Shown in pieces: positions 47,150 through 61,364 of a stretch of DNA of 64,000 bases. Within the stretch, counting starts at the first letter, position 1, and each line of letters starts with the position of its first letter. Position numbers and translations under genes: made by a program. Source of the DNA: Archegozetes longisetosus. Lineage: Eukaryota > Arthropoda > Arachnida > Sarcoptiformes > Trhypochthoniidae. The notes beneath the pieces were generated by a model. The model did no database searches, was not told the DNA's origin, and worked only from the letters and a program-made list of their open reading frames with translations. The stretch covers positions 1,022,573-1,086,572 of the forward strand of contig JAEMBT020000004.1 in NCBI GenBank assembly GCA_018873245.2, given 5' to 3'.

Positions 47150-48950
47150 ATTAATAAATAGCTAATTATGGCAAATTAAAGTTTGATATTTGATAAAAAT
47201 TATGTAAAAAATTAATTTAACTATGAATATTAATTAATTAATAAAAATTCTCTAACTTCTTAAATTTAAACTAAATTTGAATAAAACTAATTTCACAAGA
47301 CTTTTTCAACAATTATTGGGCTTGTTCGCTTAAATTATTCGCTTAAATAATTTTTCCCGAGTTATAATTGGAGAAAATTGGTAAAAATAACTATATTTTA
47401 TTGAGACAATTAAATCCTTGACTAATTAGGATTTATTTTTTATTTTCTTAAAACATAGATAACTTGTATAATTATCAGGCTTAAATGAAACTTATTTCCA
47501 TAGTGTTGTTATATTGTTTGAATTAAAAAAGAAAACCAGAACAAGTTCACATTTTCAGGTCATTTAATAATACGGTCTATTTAACTTTGTTCGACAATCA
47601 TTTACTCCAATGCAAAGTGATTAAAAGCACCCATATATCTAAAACTAAAGTTGAGTCATTTAAATGATGCAAACTTTAGCTGATATGACAGTTTAAGTCT
47701 GTTAGATTGTAGCAAAAACCAGTTAAAACAAACTCATAGCTAGTATGAAATCCTTTAACAAATATCAGTCAAATTTCACTTTTCTCACAATTCACTTACA
47801 TTGTAAGGTTAGGTTTTGAGTACAAAATCCAATGTATAGGTAACTGTATGTTGCAAATATGTGACTGATTTTTCATAAGCGGAGTTTCATGCACATACAA
47901 TAAATCAAATAAAATATAGTCATACAGTCAAATAAACTTAATTATTGGATTATGCATGAAATTTGAATGAAAGATTATTTTCATCTATGATAATATATGC
48001 TAAATATTAATAGTTCATTCATTTGAGTTTTGCATTTGTTCGCTCTCTTCGAGATCTTATGAATCTAAGAATAATCTATGCGTCAAATCATTAACCTATC
48101 ATCTAATAAAATTTTCATTATTAAGGCAACAGACATATAATACAATAAATGTAAAATATTTCTATAAATGCTATTCATGTTTGCGATAATCATGATTATT
48201 TATTATGAGAAGGTCCTGGTTGTTTATTTTCAAAGACTTATAACAGCCAATGTTATTTTCCCTGTTTGAGCATTTACCTCTCCAAGTCAAGTAATTTTTC
48301 TTTCATTTTGAGGCCTGTTGAAAACCCCTTAACTACAAGACATATTTTTCTAAACTCGAAGTTTAACATTTTTCAAACTTTGTTGAATAGATAGTAAACT
48401 AAAACACTATAAAGTTAATTCTTAATCTTCTTATTTTACATATTTATTTACCTCTATTTAATGCAGGTACTTAGATTGGATAAACAAACTCATTGAGTAC
48501 ATAATTATAAATACAAATCACAATTCTAAATCAAATGCAGAGTATTTTAATTATTTGAAATTCTTTTCAAAACTTACTTTTGATTCACTGATATATATAT
48601 GATCTTATGATCTAAAGTGATGTAGTCTATTAAAACTTTCTCAAGTTAATAAAACATTTAATGTTTATGTCAGCATAAAGATTTTATCATCAGAATGTCA
48701 GAAAGTTTAATGAGAAATTATTGCAATTTTTGAATTAAATCAGTGTTAATGAACAAATAGATAGATTTATAACGGATTTGATTTTTTCCCAACTTCAGTC
48801 GGCGGTAAATATAATATTAGAACCAGAAAGAATTCAAATTGTGATGCTCTAAATGGTAGATTAAAGGAAATATATAGAATATGATTTCGATTCCTAGTCA
48901 TAACAGTTGGAAATACAGAGACTCGGTTTCGTAATAGATTAGAAAACAGC
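47150..48950. other. Upstream region of the 49.0-kb gene, no gene seen
   Basis: AT-rich non-coding sequence. The word TTCGCTCTCTTCGAG near 48038 also occurs near 37588, upstream of the 39.9-kb gene; significance unknown. Confidence 0.35.
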
Positions 48951-48957
48951 TGTTAAG

Positions 48958-48966
48958 TATAAAAAG
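48958..48966 (+). promoter_or_regulatory. TATA box of the 49.0-kb repeat-protein gene
   Basis: TATAAAAAG, 57 bases before the ATG, with an initiator-like TTCAGTC about 22 bases downstream. Confidence 0.7.
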
Positions 48967-49014
48967 CTTAGTTAGACTTATTCAGTCACATTTCAGAAAC
49001 TAAATAGTTCTAGA

Positions 49015-50464
49015 ATGAAGTCCTTCATAGTCTTAGTTTTCGCTGCGATAATCTATTGTAAGTTCACATACGTTAAAAATCTTGAATCGAGCCTAACCTA
49101 ACTTTTCCTCATAAAAAGCCGCGAACGCGAAGAATCTTGAAAGGAGAGACTTACGCGACGACCTCTTGCAAAGAGCAGCTGAAATTGAAGCCCGAGCCAC
49201 TGCTGAGATCAAGAAACTCGAAGCTGACAACAGAACTGCACTCGCGGCCGGTCTCCAAAGGGAAGAAAAATATGTTCAGGATTTAGCAGCAGAACTGAAG
49301 ACAGCGACTGGACCCGAAACTATTAGGCTGTTGGAGACAGAGCTCAATCTTGTCGAACAACGATTGGATAATGAACTCAGAGCTTTAGCACGTGGGGCTA
49401 TGACTAAAGAAGAATTACTAGCAGCTGCAGATAGACTCGAAACCTATATTGCTGAGGAGGTAAAAAAATTGCAGGCTCAGGGTAGAAATTTAGTCGCTGC
49501 CGCACTTAATAGAGAAAGTGCCATACTAAAAGAACTCTCATCCTCCCTTAAATCAGCAGTAAGTGAGACGAGAATTAGAGTATTAGAGGTAGAGCTCAGA
49601 CTTATTGAGACTCGAGTTTCTGAAGAACTAAGAAGATTAGGTTTCACTACTAGTTCACCTTCTGGAACAACTGGAACAACTCCAACTCAACCCACAACTG
49701 GTCAGACTCGAAATCCGACTGGCTCAACTCCAACTCGTCCAACCGAAAGACCAACCACTCAAGCTTCAACCACTATTGCTGGAACTACTGGCAAATCAAT
49801 TGTAAAAAGAGACCTAAGAGATGATTTGCTCAAAAGAGCAGCTGAAATCGAGGCCCGAGCCACTGCTGAGATCAAGAAACTCGAAGCTGACAACAGAACT
49901 GCACTCGCGGCCGGTCTCCAAAGGGAAGAAAAATATGTTCAGGATTTAGCAGCAGAACTGAAGACAGCGACTGGACCTGAATCTATTAGGCTGTTGGAGA
50001 CAGAGCTCAATCTTGTCGAACAACGATTGGATAATGAACTCAGAGCTTTAGCACGTGGGGCTATGACTAAAGAAGAATTACTAGCAGCTGCAGATAGACT
50101 CGAAACCTATATTGCTGAGGAGGTAAAAAAATTGCAGGCTCAGGGTAGGAATTTAGTCGCGGCCGCACTTAATAGAGAAAGTGCCATACTAAAAGAACTC
50201 TCATCCTCCCTTAAATCAGCAGTAAGTGAGACGAGAATTAGAGTATTAGAGGTAGAGCTCAGACTTATTGAGACTCGAGTTTCTGAAGAACTAAGAAGAT
50301 TAGGTTTCACTACTAGTTCACCTTCTGGAACAACTGGCTCAACTCCAACTCGTCCAACTGAAAGACCAACCCCTACCGCTGGAACTACTCTTTCTGGATC
50401 TTCGTCTTCTCAACCCGCAACTGCAACAACTCCAACTCGACCCGCTACTGGTTCCACTCAATGA
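49015..50464 (+). CDS. Secreted helical repeat protein with Thr/Ser/Pro linkers
   Basis: Exon 1 is 49015-49057 and exon 2 is 49119-50464; the phase-1 intron is only 61 bases. The product is 462 residues with a signal peptide (MKSFIVLVFAAIIYSANA). The body is a large duplication. Each half holds two helical repeats, one starting A-A-E-I-E-A-R-A-T-A-E-I-K-K-L and one starting A-A-D-R-L-E-T-Y-I-A-E-E-V-K-K-L, and each half is followed by a Thr/Ser/Pro-rich linker (about 49650-49800 and 50310-50460) likely to carry O-glycans. Each half starts after a dibasic site (E-R-R-D-L-R-D-D-L-L and V-K-R-D-L-R-D-D-L-L), so furin-type cutting would free two double-domain units. The halves are nearly identical in DNA, which points to a recent duplication or conversion. 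It is the closest match to both pseudogenes at 43.1 and 46.4 kb. Confidence 0.92.
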
Positions 50465-50556
50465 AATTCGGCTGGATAAACCCCAATCCACCCATCTGCA
50501 AGACCAACCACTCAAGTCTTAACATAATAATCAAATTATTAAATCGTTTCCCTATT

Positions 50557-50562
50557 AATAAA
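50557..50562 (+). terminator. Polyadenylation signal AATAAA
   Basis: AATAAA about 93 bases past the stop of the 49.0-kb gene. Confidence 0.6.
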
Positions 50563-50569
50563 CGTTCCG

Positions 50570-51239
50570 ATTTTAAAATATTTGAGCCAAAGTAGAAATT
50601 ATTCAAAAAAAACTTCTAATTCATATCTCAATATTAACAAAAATAAATTTAAACTGTCGAGAAATGATAATTTTTTATGATGTTCCACATTTAGCAACTT
50701 TATCAAGAAAAATATTTATAGATAATCTTCAAACAAAATCCTAAAGAATAAATTGAGTCACTACAATAAACACTGATATCAGATACTGCAATAAACTAGA
50801 CTGATCATAAGCTGAACTGATTTCACATTAGATATAATCGAAACATCAGAGCAAACTCTAAAATAATTACAGTAAAATATACTTAGTGTTCAAATTTATC
50901 TTAAAGTTCTTATCAATATGAACATAGAGACAACTTCAATAATAAAGCCTTTGATCATCAACAATTATTTTATTAGAATTTGAAGAATTCTCTCATCACT
51001 AATATTTAAGTTTAGTATTAAAAAAGAAATCCAAGTTTAATTATGTTAAATTCGGTATATTATTCTCAAGTGTGATTTGTATAACAAACTTTTCACTCTA
51101 GTCAGCCTTTGGTGACAATAAGTCCAGAAAAAGTAAAGAAATTTCGGAAATTTAATCAACTATTAACTATTTGGAAACTTTTTATTAAGAATTAAGTTTG
51201 ATAACTATCAAATAAACATTATTTGTTCAAAATAATATT
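50570..51239. other. Intergenic, no gene seen
   Basis: AT-rich gap between the convergent 49.0-kb gene and the protease gene. Nothing supported. Confidence 0.4.
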
Positions 51240-53072
<1,833 letters not shown>

Positions 53073-53129
53073 TGCTCTTAAGTTATAGGCTATACCTCTC
53101 GGCGTACTACTGAGTCTGCATTTGTCTCC

Positions 53130-53137
53130 CTTTTATA
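53130..53137 (-). promoter_or_regulatory. TATA box of the protease gene
   Basis: TATAAAAG on the minus strand, 58-65 bases before the ATG. Confidence 0.7.
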
Positions 53138-53401
53138 CATTTTCTTTTCGCGAAAGGATAGATTACATGCAATAAATTAAAAATTATCAGTGCTTAGTGG
53201 TCTCACAACAAATTATCATCTCTTCTCTCATGATTCAAAATTTATTAAGCGCATAAATTCACTTTTTATTAATCTTTTAACATAACTAAGATGTAGTTGT
53301 CTCAAAATTTACGTATTTTGTAAGAATTCAGAGATAACTGTCACTAATCGGAAGAGTAAAAGCTAAATAAGTATCTTATTCTTGATTACTATACAACTAA
53401 T

Positions 53402-54647
53402 GAAGGGTTGTGCACAAAAGATGCCTACACGACATTGGACCCTAATCACTCCATCCTCCCCATAATCTGCTTTTGTTCAACTTTCGTTGACCCCCCTTTG
53501 TAAAGGTGCCTACTTTGGTCAGACTCCCCTCCCCATTCAACTATAATAATTGCTATTAAAATTCACATTAAAAATATGAATATCACCAGTTTATGACTAT
53601 ATATCGTTAAAATAAAATATAATTTAATTATAATAACATTTAATGACTTAATGCTTTTCATTAGTAATCGAAGAGTGTAAGATTTTCTAGTATAAATATT
53701 TTATGGATTTGTTTATTGAGAATAGTCTGTAGTAAATCTATAAACCAATATCAAATATTGTAACTATCCTCAATCTTGCAGTCGAAGCCAATATTAATAT
53801 CATTATTTCTCAACAAAAAACTATAAAAATTTCATAATTTGCTTAATTTTGATTAAAAGATAAAGGATGACTATGGATGTCCATATGAACGCCCCGATAA
53901 TAAAAAAGCCTATCTCGAGTTGACTTCTTTTTCGGATTTTGTTTTAAACATTGAGCTAACATCATACTTTATTCATATAATAAAATTCAATATATGTTTC
54001 AATGGAGCAAATTTATAAATAATCATGTTTAAAAAACTCTTGATCACAACAGAATTTAATGCTAATCAAATCTAACTTTAAGAGAATGCGCAATCAATTT
54101 GTGTTATGTTCATTATGAACAGTACAACATTGATGATCATTACATAACATCAAAGCTTTAGTTTTTATTTATATCAATAAAGCATTAATCTAGTGTTTTA
54201 TTAGGATTTTAAATGTTTAATTCAATCAATAATAAATTAATTCATTTATCTAATGGCTCGCCAAATAAGAGAACTCCTCTTATTCTAATTAGTTATTAGA
54301 CTATTTGGATGTAAAAAATAGAAAATTTTATATTGACTTTTTATCTCACAATTTAATTTTAATTCTGAAGAATCAGTTTATTGTGATAAATCTGACCTAG
54401 AATATGTTTAAATACACGTTACAAATAATAAATTTCATATTTAGGTTTCAATGAGTTTTGTAAACATTTTTGAAACGAAACTTTAAGTGCGTTTTACTCG
54501 TTTTAATGCTTCAAGAGATAGGCTTTTTTATTACCGGAGCATTCATATGCGCTCAAACCTATGCTCCCTTATGCGCCCACTTTAGCCTACTTTTCATTAT
54601 GACCGCCCTTGTTCCCAACTGTCGATGTCTTTTGTGCACAGCCCCTG
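53402..54647. mobile_element. hAT-like element with GTGCACAAAAGA ends, carrying a nested MITE
   Basis: The left end GAAGGGTTGTGCACAAAAGA faces a right end whose reverse complement is CAGGGGCTGTGCACAAAAGA, a CAGGG-type terminus usual in hAT elements. Short CCCCTCC/CCATCC words follow the left end. The interior is non-coding and contains a second MITE at 53887-54544. I could not see a clean target duplication, so the outer borders are approximate. Confidence 0.55.
53887..54544. mobile_element. MITE with GAAC..CCCCGATAATAAA ends, complete copy
   Basis: The ends are GAACGCCCCGATAATAAAAA and, in reverse complement, GAATGCTCCGGTAATAAAAA, flanked by ATAT (53883-53886 and 54545-54548). The first 100 bases of both arms match those of the copy at 21615-22356, in the opposite orientation. 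The length is 658 bp and there is no transposase. Confidence 0.75.
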
Positions 54648-54659
54648 ACGAGACAATCT

Positions 54660-56480
54660 AAACATTAAATTACGTGTAATTCATCTTTAAAGCTAATCGA
54701 CTTTCGACGAGTTATTTTGAATTTTTTTGCAAAAAATATTTCAAAAACATTGACTTCCACACAACTGAACTTTCAAAATTTTATTCTTCGAATATTTCAA
54801 CTTCTGGTGAGAAATTCAATTATTTTTATGGTCTAAAGCTAAAGCAATTAAAATTTACGTTGTTATTTAGCATTAAAATGAGCCTTAGAGGTCATTTAAT
54901 TTGATAAGGCAGATGAATTGTACCAATCATTATTGTGCTTCTTTTGATATGAGCATTCAATTAAGCACGAGAGAATGTAATCATTAAATCAAATACTTTA
55001 TTATAATGGCTTATAAATTATCTGAATCCAGCAGTAAAGGTAAAAGATTAAACCGTCTTAAACCAGTACTTTCAAGATAATAAACTGAATTTTATGACTA
55101 ATACAGGATCTTTCGACTCAACTTTTACTAATATGTAATAAAAATTATACTCATCTAAGGCATACAACATTTAACTTATATCATGAATCAAATCAACATT
55201 TAATTTTTTAGTTTCCTCTCTAAAAGACAATATTCGAGAAATCTGCCTATGATTTTCTAGTTTTTTTCATTTAAACTTACTGAATTTAATTGTTAATTAG
55301 CTGTGTTATCAAGTGATGAGATTAAGCTATGGACAGATCCCCAAATATTAGCCGGCATGACTTACTATTCATACGATAGTTTAATCGCTATTTTAAAGAA
55401 ATGCACTTTTCCGAAGTTCGTTGCTATGGGTATAGCCAGAGAAAACTTTTGATTTTGTTGCAAAAACACAGACGCCGTTCTGCCTAGCTTGACCCGTGGA
55501 CCTCCTGTGACTAAGATCAATCAAAGTTTGATAAGAAAGTTTCATTCAAACTTTTGATTCATTTAAGTTTGAACTTTATAGATTTTAGCGCGTACAATTT
55601 ATTAAACCTCATGTCTTAGGAAATTAGGTCAGTATGCACAACTCTATTCAAAGCGGTTTCAAGTCTTAAAACAGACTTAACTTGTGACGCGCTTTAAAAC
55701 TCACGCACAATAAATATTTTAAACGGTTTTAGACTAAAACTAAATTTTAAACCAAAACTCATTTGACTAGTTTTAAAGCCAGTCTTAAATGAAAACATGA
55801 ACAGATTTTCAAATAGAAGAATATAAACATTTAAAAGAGATCTGCTTGTTAAAAATTATTTTAAATTATTAGATAACCATAGAAAATATTTGAATAGTCT
55901 TAATTACAATCATTTATCATTTTAAATATGATCGAAAAATTATAAATAAAGTTATAAGTTCTGGTATTCGTTAATGGCAAAGGAGTTAATAATAAAGTGA
56001 ATTATGACGAACTATCTCTCAGAAGATACCGTTTGTCAAAACATTTTTTTATTAAACTCTTAAACACAATAAAATTAGATATTACAAATAAAGTCATAGA
56101 AAAGATTTATTGCCAACAAAGATACAATTAGCAACAGTCTTAAGATTCTATGCCATTGGTCAGTTCAAATTACTTAGACAGATCTTCATGGAGTACATCA
56201 ATCAACTATTTAACGACTTGTATTAATAAAAAAAGGGTTCGATTACAATTGCTAAACTGAAACCGAATTTCATTAATTTTCCTGCTGTTGAGAAACTGAA
56301 TGATATCAAAAATGGATTCTATAGTAAATCAAAAATACCTGGATTTTATAGTTTACTAAATTGCAAACATGTGAATACAGATAGACAATTTGGGATAATT
56401 TAAAATCTAAACAAACAAAGATATAGAAATACTAAACCATAAGCCAATAAGACCTCTGATATGACCGAAATAGTCTAATT
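54660..56480. other. Intergenic, no gene seen
   Basis: AT-rich, no supported gene. A stretch at 55640-55800 repeats TTTTAAA(A)C-type words (as does 44220-44330), without clear unit structure. Confidence 0.35.
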
Positions 56481-56599
56481 ATGACATAACATGCTTCTTA
56501 GAGTATTGAAGTAAAGGCTGTTCTGAGCCCCATTTGAAGTAACAAACAGTTCTCGAATCAAATGCTCAATAAAAAAATTCGAATATCTTTCAAATTGAT

Positions 56600-57240
56600 A
56601 TTTTTCTTTAACACAATATTTTGTACAATTAATTTCTCTCAATTGATTTTTGCTTAGGAATTAATTTGAGTTCCATTGCAAATTGAATCATATATGTTCC
56701 GTTTAAAATCAGATCCTGTAACAAATCCTCTGAAAATCCTTTTTGAACAGTTTTGAACATTTTCGCAAGATCTATTATTACATTGTTTAAACAATGCTCA
56801 TGTAATATAAAACTAAATAGTTTTTCAGTGTCCCCATAATCGTTACATTAAGATTTATAAGATTTTTTCAAGAATGACTCTGTCGTTTTAGTTAACAACA
56901 TTGTTTGAATCTTTTTAGAAGTTTAAAATACTGCAAAATTTGTCATATCTCCATCCAGTTGCTGGGTTCATCCCTATGTATCTCTTAAATTCATCTAAGT
57001 GCGGAAAAGTATTTTCAATTGTAATATGAAAATCCTCTTTCTTGAAGTAAGTTAAGAAACGTAATTATAAGTATTTGTATCAGTTTTATGTGAGTCGAGA
57101 ATTAAGTGAAGTCACATATATACTTTGATTTGTTAAAGCTTTCCACATAAAAGTATGATTATTTGAAAATTTCCAAAGACACTTGAACCTTAATAAACAT
57201 AAGCAGCCATTTCAATTCATATTTAGTCTGTAAATCAAGG
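56600..57240 (-). pseudogene. Unknown coding remnant (inverted duplicate, left arm)
   Basis: Read on the minus strand, an uninterrupted stretch gives Y-F-K-K-E-D-F-H-I-T-I-E-N-T-F-P-H-L-D-E-F and then R-Y-I-G-M-N-P-A-T-G-W-R-Y-D-K-F-C (about 57060 down to 56935). Further coding-like pieces follow, after stops, down to about 56600 (L-F-S-F-I-L-H-E-H-C-L-N-N-V-I-I-D-L-A-K-M-F near 56800). Amino-acid use looks like a real globular protein, but I do not recognise it. Bases 56990-57236 are duplicated in inverse at 57763-58010. It could be a decayed host gene or part of a transposon. Confidence 0.35.
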
Positions 57241-58010
57241 CAGGAACACTTTAGAACTTCACAAACTAAAATATTTTTCATAACTTTATTGATAGAAATA
57301 ATACGAATCACTTATTACTTAATAGAATATAGCGTTTATGGCTTATATTTGAATCCAATTTCCATTTCGTTCGCGAACTAACTGAATTTTATTAGGCATA
57401 CCATTGACAAGTTTTCAGCCAAGCCTGGTCATAAGTGCTTTGTATTGTTGCTATCAATAAAGTTATGAATAATAGTTTAGTTTATAAAGTTCTAGTGTTT
57501 TCTGCTTTGCATCAAACCTTAAAGTTTGTTATTTGCAGTAAACTCAACACCTTTACTATGGTCACTTTTATCCCAGTACACGATACACTTGTTTAATTAT
57601 GATGGTTTTTGTGCGAGAGTTAAGGAGGTAAGAATTTGTTCTTATTCTGAAACAAGTTAACAAACATTATTATGAGTGTTTTTATTGGTTTAATTTGAAA
57701 TCAAGTCGTTAATTTTTCTTTTCTATACTTGATATCTGCACAATTCCATCAACATTATGATTTACAGACTAAATATGAATTGAAATGGCTGCTTATGTTT
57801 ATTAAAGTTCAAGTGTCTTTGGAAATTTTCAAATAATCATACTTTTATGTGGAAAGCTTTAACAAATCAAAGTATATATGTGACTTCACTTAATTCTCGA
57901 CTCACATAAAACTGATACAAATACTTATAATTACGTTTCTTAACTTACTTCAAGAGGATTTTCATATTACAATTGAAAATACTTTTCCGCAACTAGATGA
58001 AGATATACCA
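56990..58010. repeat. Long near-perfect inverted repeat, about 248-base arms
   Basis: Arms 56990-57236 and 57763-58010 are reverse complements with only a handful of differences, around a 526-base spacer. The right arm, on the plus strand, keeps the stretch E-D-F-H-I-T-I-E-N-T-F-P-Q-L-D-E and then diverges. The arms carry part of a coding remnant rather than typical transposon ends, so this looks like an inverted duplication. Confidence 0.8.
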
Positions 58011-58086
58011 CAATTTGGTGTAAGACGCAGAAAAGATTCACTAAAAGTTATTCATTAAAGTTATTATTGAAAAATCATTACTCATT

Positions 58087-58316
58087 AGTGGAATGCCAAA
58101 GAAGTAATGCTTGTGATCATTTTATCGTATGATCCGTTTTATGGAATGTAATACAGATATACGATAGAGAGCACTATTTCTTAATAGTAATAATTACTAA
58201 CAGATAAATTAAATAATTAACTGCTTTCTATCGCATGTTTGTATTAAACTCCGTAAAATGGATCACACGATAAAACGATCGCAAGTATCATTTCTTTGGC
58301 ATTCTCCCACTTATAG
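58087..58316. mobile_element. Short MITE with about 80-base inverted ends
   Basis: GTGGAATGCCAAAGAAGTAA at 58088 and the following 60 bases (including ATTTTATCGTATGATCCGTT) face a diverged reverse complement at 58230-58316. The unit is about 230 bp and non-coding. Confidence 0.65.
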
Positions 58317-58319
58317 GTA

Positions 58320-59090
58320 AGAATTTTAGATTTATAAAAACACAAATTTGATAACCGAATGACCACTAAATAGTTCATATATTTCTTAATTTATTTAAAT
58401 CTATTAATGATTTTGTTTTAGAGACAATATCGATCGAACAATACGATTAAATCAATCCTTATTTTCGATTAATTAGCCAAGTAAATCGACTGTTTCTTAA
58501 AAATCTGACTTTCTACCTCAAAGTATTGATAGTCGTTAATTATAGATTCATTATAGAATCAATTGAAAAATAGTTCTCACATCATTTTCAGGCTCCTAAG
58601 TCATTATTTACTAGTTTTTATCATAAATATTATCGCAAGGATTTTATGCTTGTTATCCATCAAATATTTTTATATTCAATAATAAGTAAACTTTCAGAAC
58701 AAGGATTTTGACTCTTTTGTGTTTCGCAGGTAAGTGTATATCTTACTCTTTTTATCAAAAACTGCAGAAAAGTGCTTTTAATAATTGTATGTCTTGCACA
58801 AAAGTCATCATACTATTGGTGATCAAATGAATTAACTAACATCAACAAAAAAGGCACTGAATGAGATTACTTGTATATCCCTTACTCTTAGGTATAAACA
58901 TCAACCGCTAAAGATTAAATAAAACTTGACCCTTTAAACCTATCAAATAGATTGTACAATGTTTTATAAGGAAATTAATTTGCGATTCTAGTATTACGAA
59001 GGTCAATGAAAACGATACCAAATGTTGCAAAAATTAGGCAACATGACAAACTTGAGAAAATTAATTTTACCAAGTCGATTTTTTGCGATT
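58320..59090. other. Intergenic, no gene seen
   Basis: Downstream of the minus-strand repeat-protein gene; no gene supported. A TTTATT (AATAAA on the minus strand) at 59093-59098 can serve that gene as polyadenylation signal. Confidence 0.4.
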
Positions 59091-59129
59091 TTTTTATTTA
59101 ACTTAAATTAATTGAAAAAATAGACATAT

Positions 59130-60411
59130 CTAAAAAGTAGCACCGATTTTCTTCAACTCAGCGTCGAGCTTATCCTCTGCGGTCTTCAGGAGGCCCTCCA
59201 AAGCAGTCAATGCCAATTTGCCCAACTCTGATGTCGGATGAAGTGCTTGTAAGTGCTGCTCGATGTCCATAATAAATTTTTCAATTACTTTAATTCCGGC
59301 GGCCAACAAAGGCTTGCCCTGACTTTCCAACAAAGAGATAATTCCATTAGATTTGGTCAAAAGTTCAGCTGCTTTGGTCAATAGGTCGGTCTTAAGATCA
59401 CGTTTAGCGACAGCGCTTCCGATTTTCTTCAGCTCGGCTTCAAGTTTATCTTCGGCGGTCTTCAATAGCCCCTCCAAAGCATTTAGAGCGAGTTTACCGA
59501 TCTCTGAGCTCGGATGAAGATTCTTAAGATGAGTCTCGATATCAATGATAAACTTTTCGATAGTTTTGATACCAGCGGCCAACAAAGGCTTGCCTTGACT
59601 TTCCAATAAAGAGATAATTCCATTAGATTTTGTCAAAAGTTCGGCGGCTTTGGCTAAGAGTTCGGCCTGGAGGTCGCGTTTGGTCTTAACAGCGCCCTGA
59701 ATTTTTTTCAATTCATCTTCGAGTTTAGTCTCTGCAGTCTTCAAGAGTCCCTCCAAAGCACTCAAAGCCAATTTGCCCAATTCTGAGTTCGGATGCAGAG
59801 CTTCCAAGTGCTTTTCGATATCCATAATGAATGTTTCGACGGTCTTGATCCCAGCGGCCAACAAGGGTTTGCCTTGACTTTCCAAGAGAGCGATGATTCC
59901 ATTGGACTTGGTCAACAATTCGGCAGCTTTAGCCAAGAGATCGGCCTTGATGTCACGTTTAGTGACAGATCCTTCCAATCGTCTTAACTCAGCCTCCAAT
60001 CGGGATTCAGCTAAAGCCAAACTGACTTCCAACGCTCTTAAACGGGCTTCTTCTAAGACACCACCGGGATGCGCATTACTGATTTCCTTCACCAAATTTG
60101 CGATAACTTGTTCTTCGCGCTCAAGCTCAGCGACAGCAAGTGTTTTTCCGGCATCTCTTAGTTTTTGGACCTCAGCCTTAGCTCTGGTCTCCAAGTCTTC
60201 AGCTCGTTTAAGAAGTTCCTCTCGGCTTTTCAATTGAGCCTCAGAGCCTATGTTGAAAAATTTAGATAGTTAAAATTTTAAAATATTGATGTAATTAAAA
60301 AGTAAGTAGCTTAAATTTTCAAATAGGTAAAATTAGCTTTTGAAATCCATTATAGTATAGCTTACAATAGAGAGCAATAGCGAATACCAAACCGAACAAC
60401 AAGAACTTCAT
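59130..60411 (-). CDS. Secreted helical repeat polyprotein, four repeats with KR junctions
   Basis: Exon 1 is 60366-60411 and exon 2 is 59130-60247; the phase-1 intron is 118 bases. The product is 387 residues with a signal peptide (MKFLLFGLVFAIALYCSEA). A first, divergent repeat (E-D-L-E-T-R-A-K-A-E-V-Q-K-L-R-D-A-G-K) resembles the units of the 39.9- and 49.0-kb genes. Three close repeats of about 94 residues follow, each with A-A-E-L-L-T-K-S-N-G-I-I-x-L-L-E-S-Q-G-K-P-L-L-A-A-G-I-K, then H-L-x-x-L-H-P and L-A-L-x-A-L-E-G-L-L-K-T-A-E-x-K-L. Each of these starts after K-R-D, a likely convertase site. Predicted as helical bundles, secreted, without Cys in the mature part. It is the only member on the minus strand, and its promoter shares 17 bases with the 19.3-kb gene. 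Confidence 0.93.
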
Positions 60412-60492
60412 TCTGGATATTCAGGTATTATATTCTTCTCGAAGGGAAATAGAAATATAAATCAGAAGTGAAGAAATTCATATGTCCTTTGG

Positions 60493-60500
60493 CTTTTATA
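60493..60500 (-). promoter_or_regulatory. TATA box of the 59.1-60.4-kb gene
   Basis: TATAAAAG on the minus strand, about 89 bases before the ATG, within the 17-base GTATAAAAGCCAAAGGA block (60485-60501) that also occurs at 19214-19230. Confidence 0.7.
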
Positions 60501-60509
60501 CAGAACTAT

Positions 60510-61340
60510 ATTTTTATCTTGTATTCAGTATCCTATTTGGGTACACATAAGAAGTGAGCTTATTTTATGCTTTGGCAATGAATTAGTTTTGAAATCCAAA
60601 AGGATTCAGTTTTAGTTAAATTTAATCTAATCTTCTCTAACAATAGGTTTTATTTTTAAGTCCAAAGTCATTTTCTCAGTTTTTGTCACGAGCTTTTTAT
60701 CATTGACGCATTCAGGGATAGAAAACTGAACAGATGGCAAAGCGATTCTTCAATAGTAAAGTTTTCTTTAATTTTTTGTAAGAATTTTCAATAATAATTT
60801 TTCTGCATACAATAAAACATTTTTCTTTCAAAGAAACCTTGCTCAAAGTTCTATATCTAAAATACGCAGATAATTTTGATGATTGGACTGAAAGATAATT
60901 TTAAAGTATGAATAAGTATAAAATTTTCAAAAATCTGCTCCCTAAGTTTGTGTTTAAGTTTAAATTTTAAAAACTCTATCAGAATTTGAATAGAGTCTTA
61001 ATTTTAATCCTCTGTAACTTAGTTCTCATTAAGGTATTTAAATTTATAACCAATATTTCACACATCAAACTAGTATACATAGTATTAAAATACTGTGGGA
61101 TACTTTGAACTGCCTGAAAACTTTCAAGAAATATTTTTAAAATGCTATAAAACATTATTCTTATTGAAAATATCTGTAATAAAGATGGCTAAAGATCTTT
61201 CAAATTAGAATTTTTTCATTCAATATGATCAATATTTCTACCCTGCCTTAATTAATACCAAGTCTTTATGCAGCTAAAATTTATAAAGTTTCAATCAATA
61301 TTTATGTTTAAATATAAAAATATATGGGCAAATCCAGGCT
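60510..61340. other. Upstream region, no gene seen
   Basis: AT-rich, no supported feature. Confidence 0.4.
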
Positions 61341-61364
61341 AATAGGTCTAAAGGGATTTCCAAC

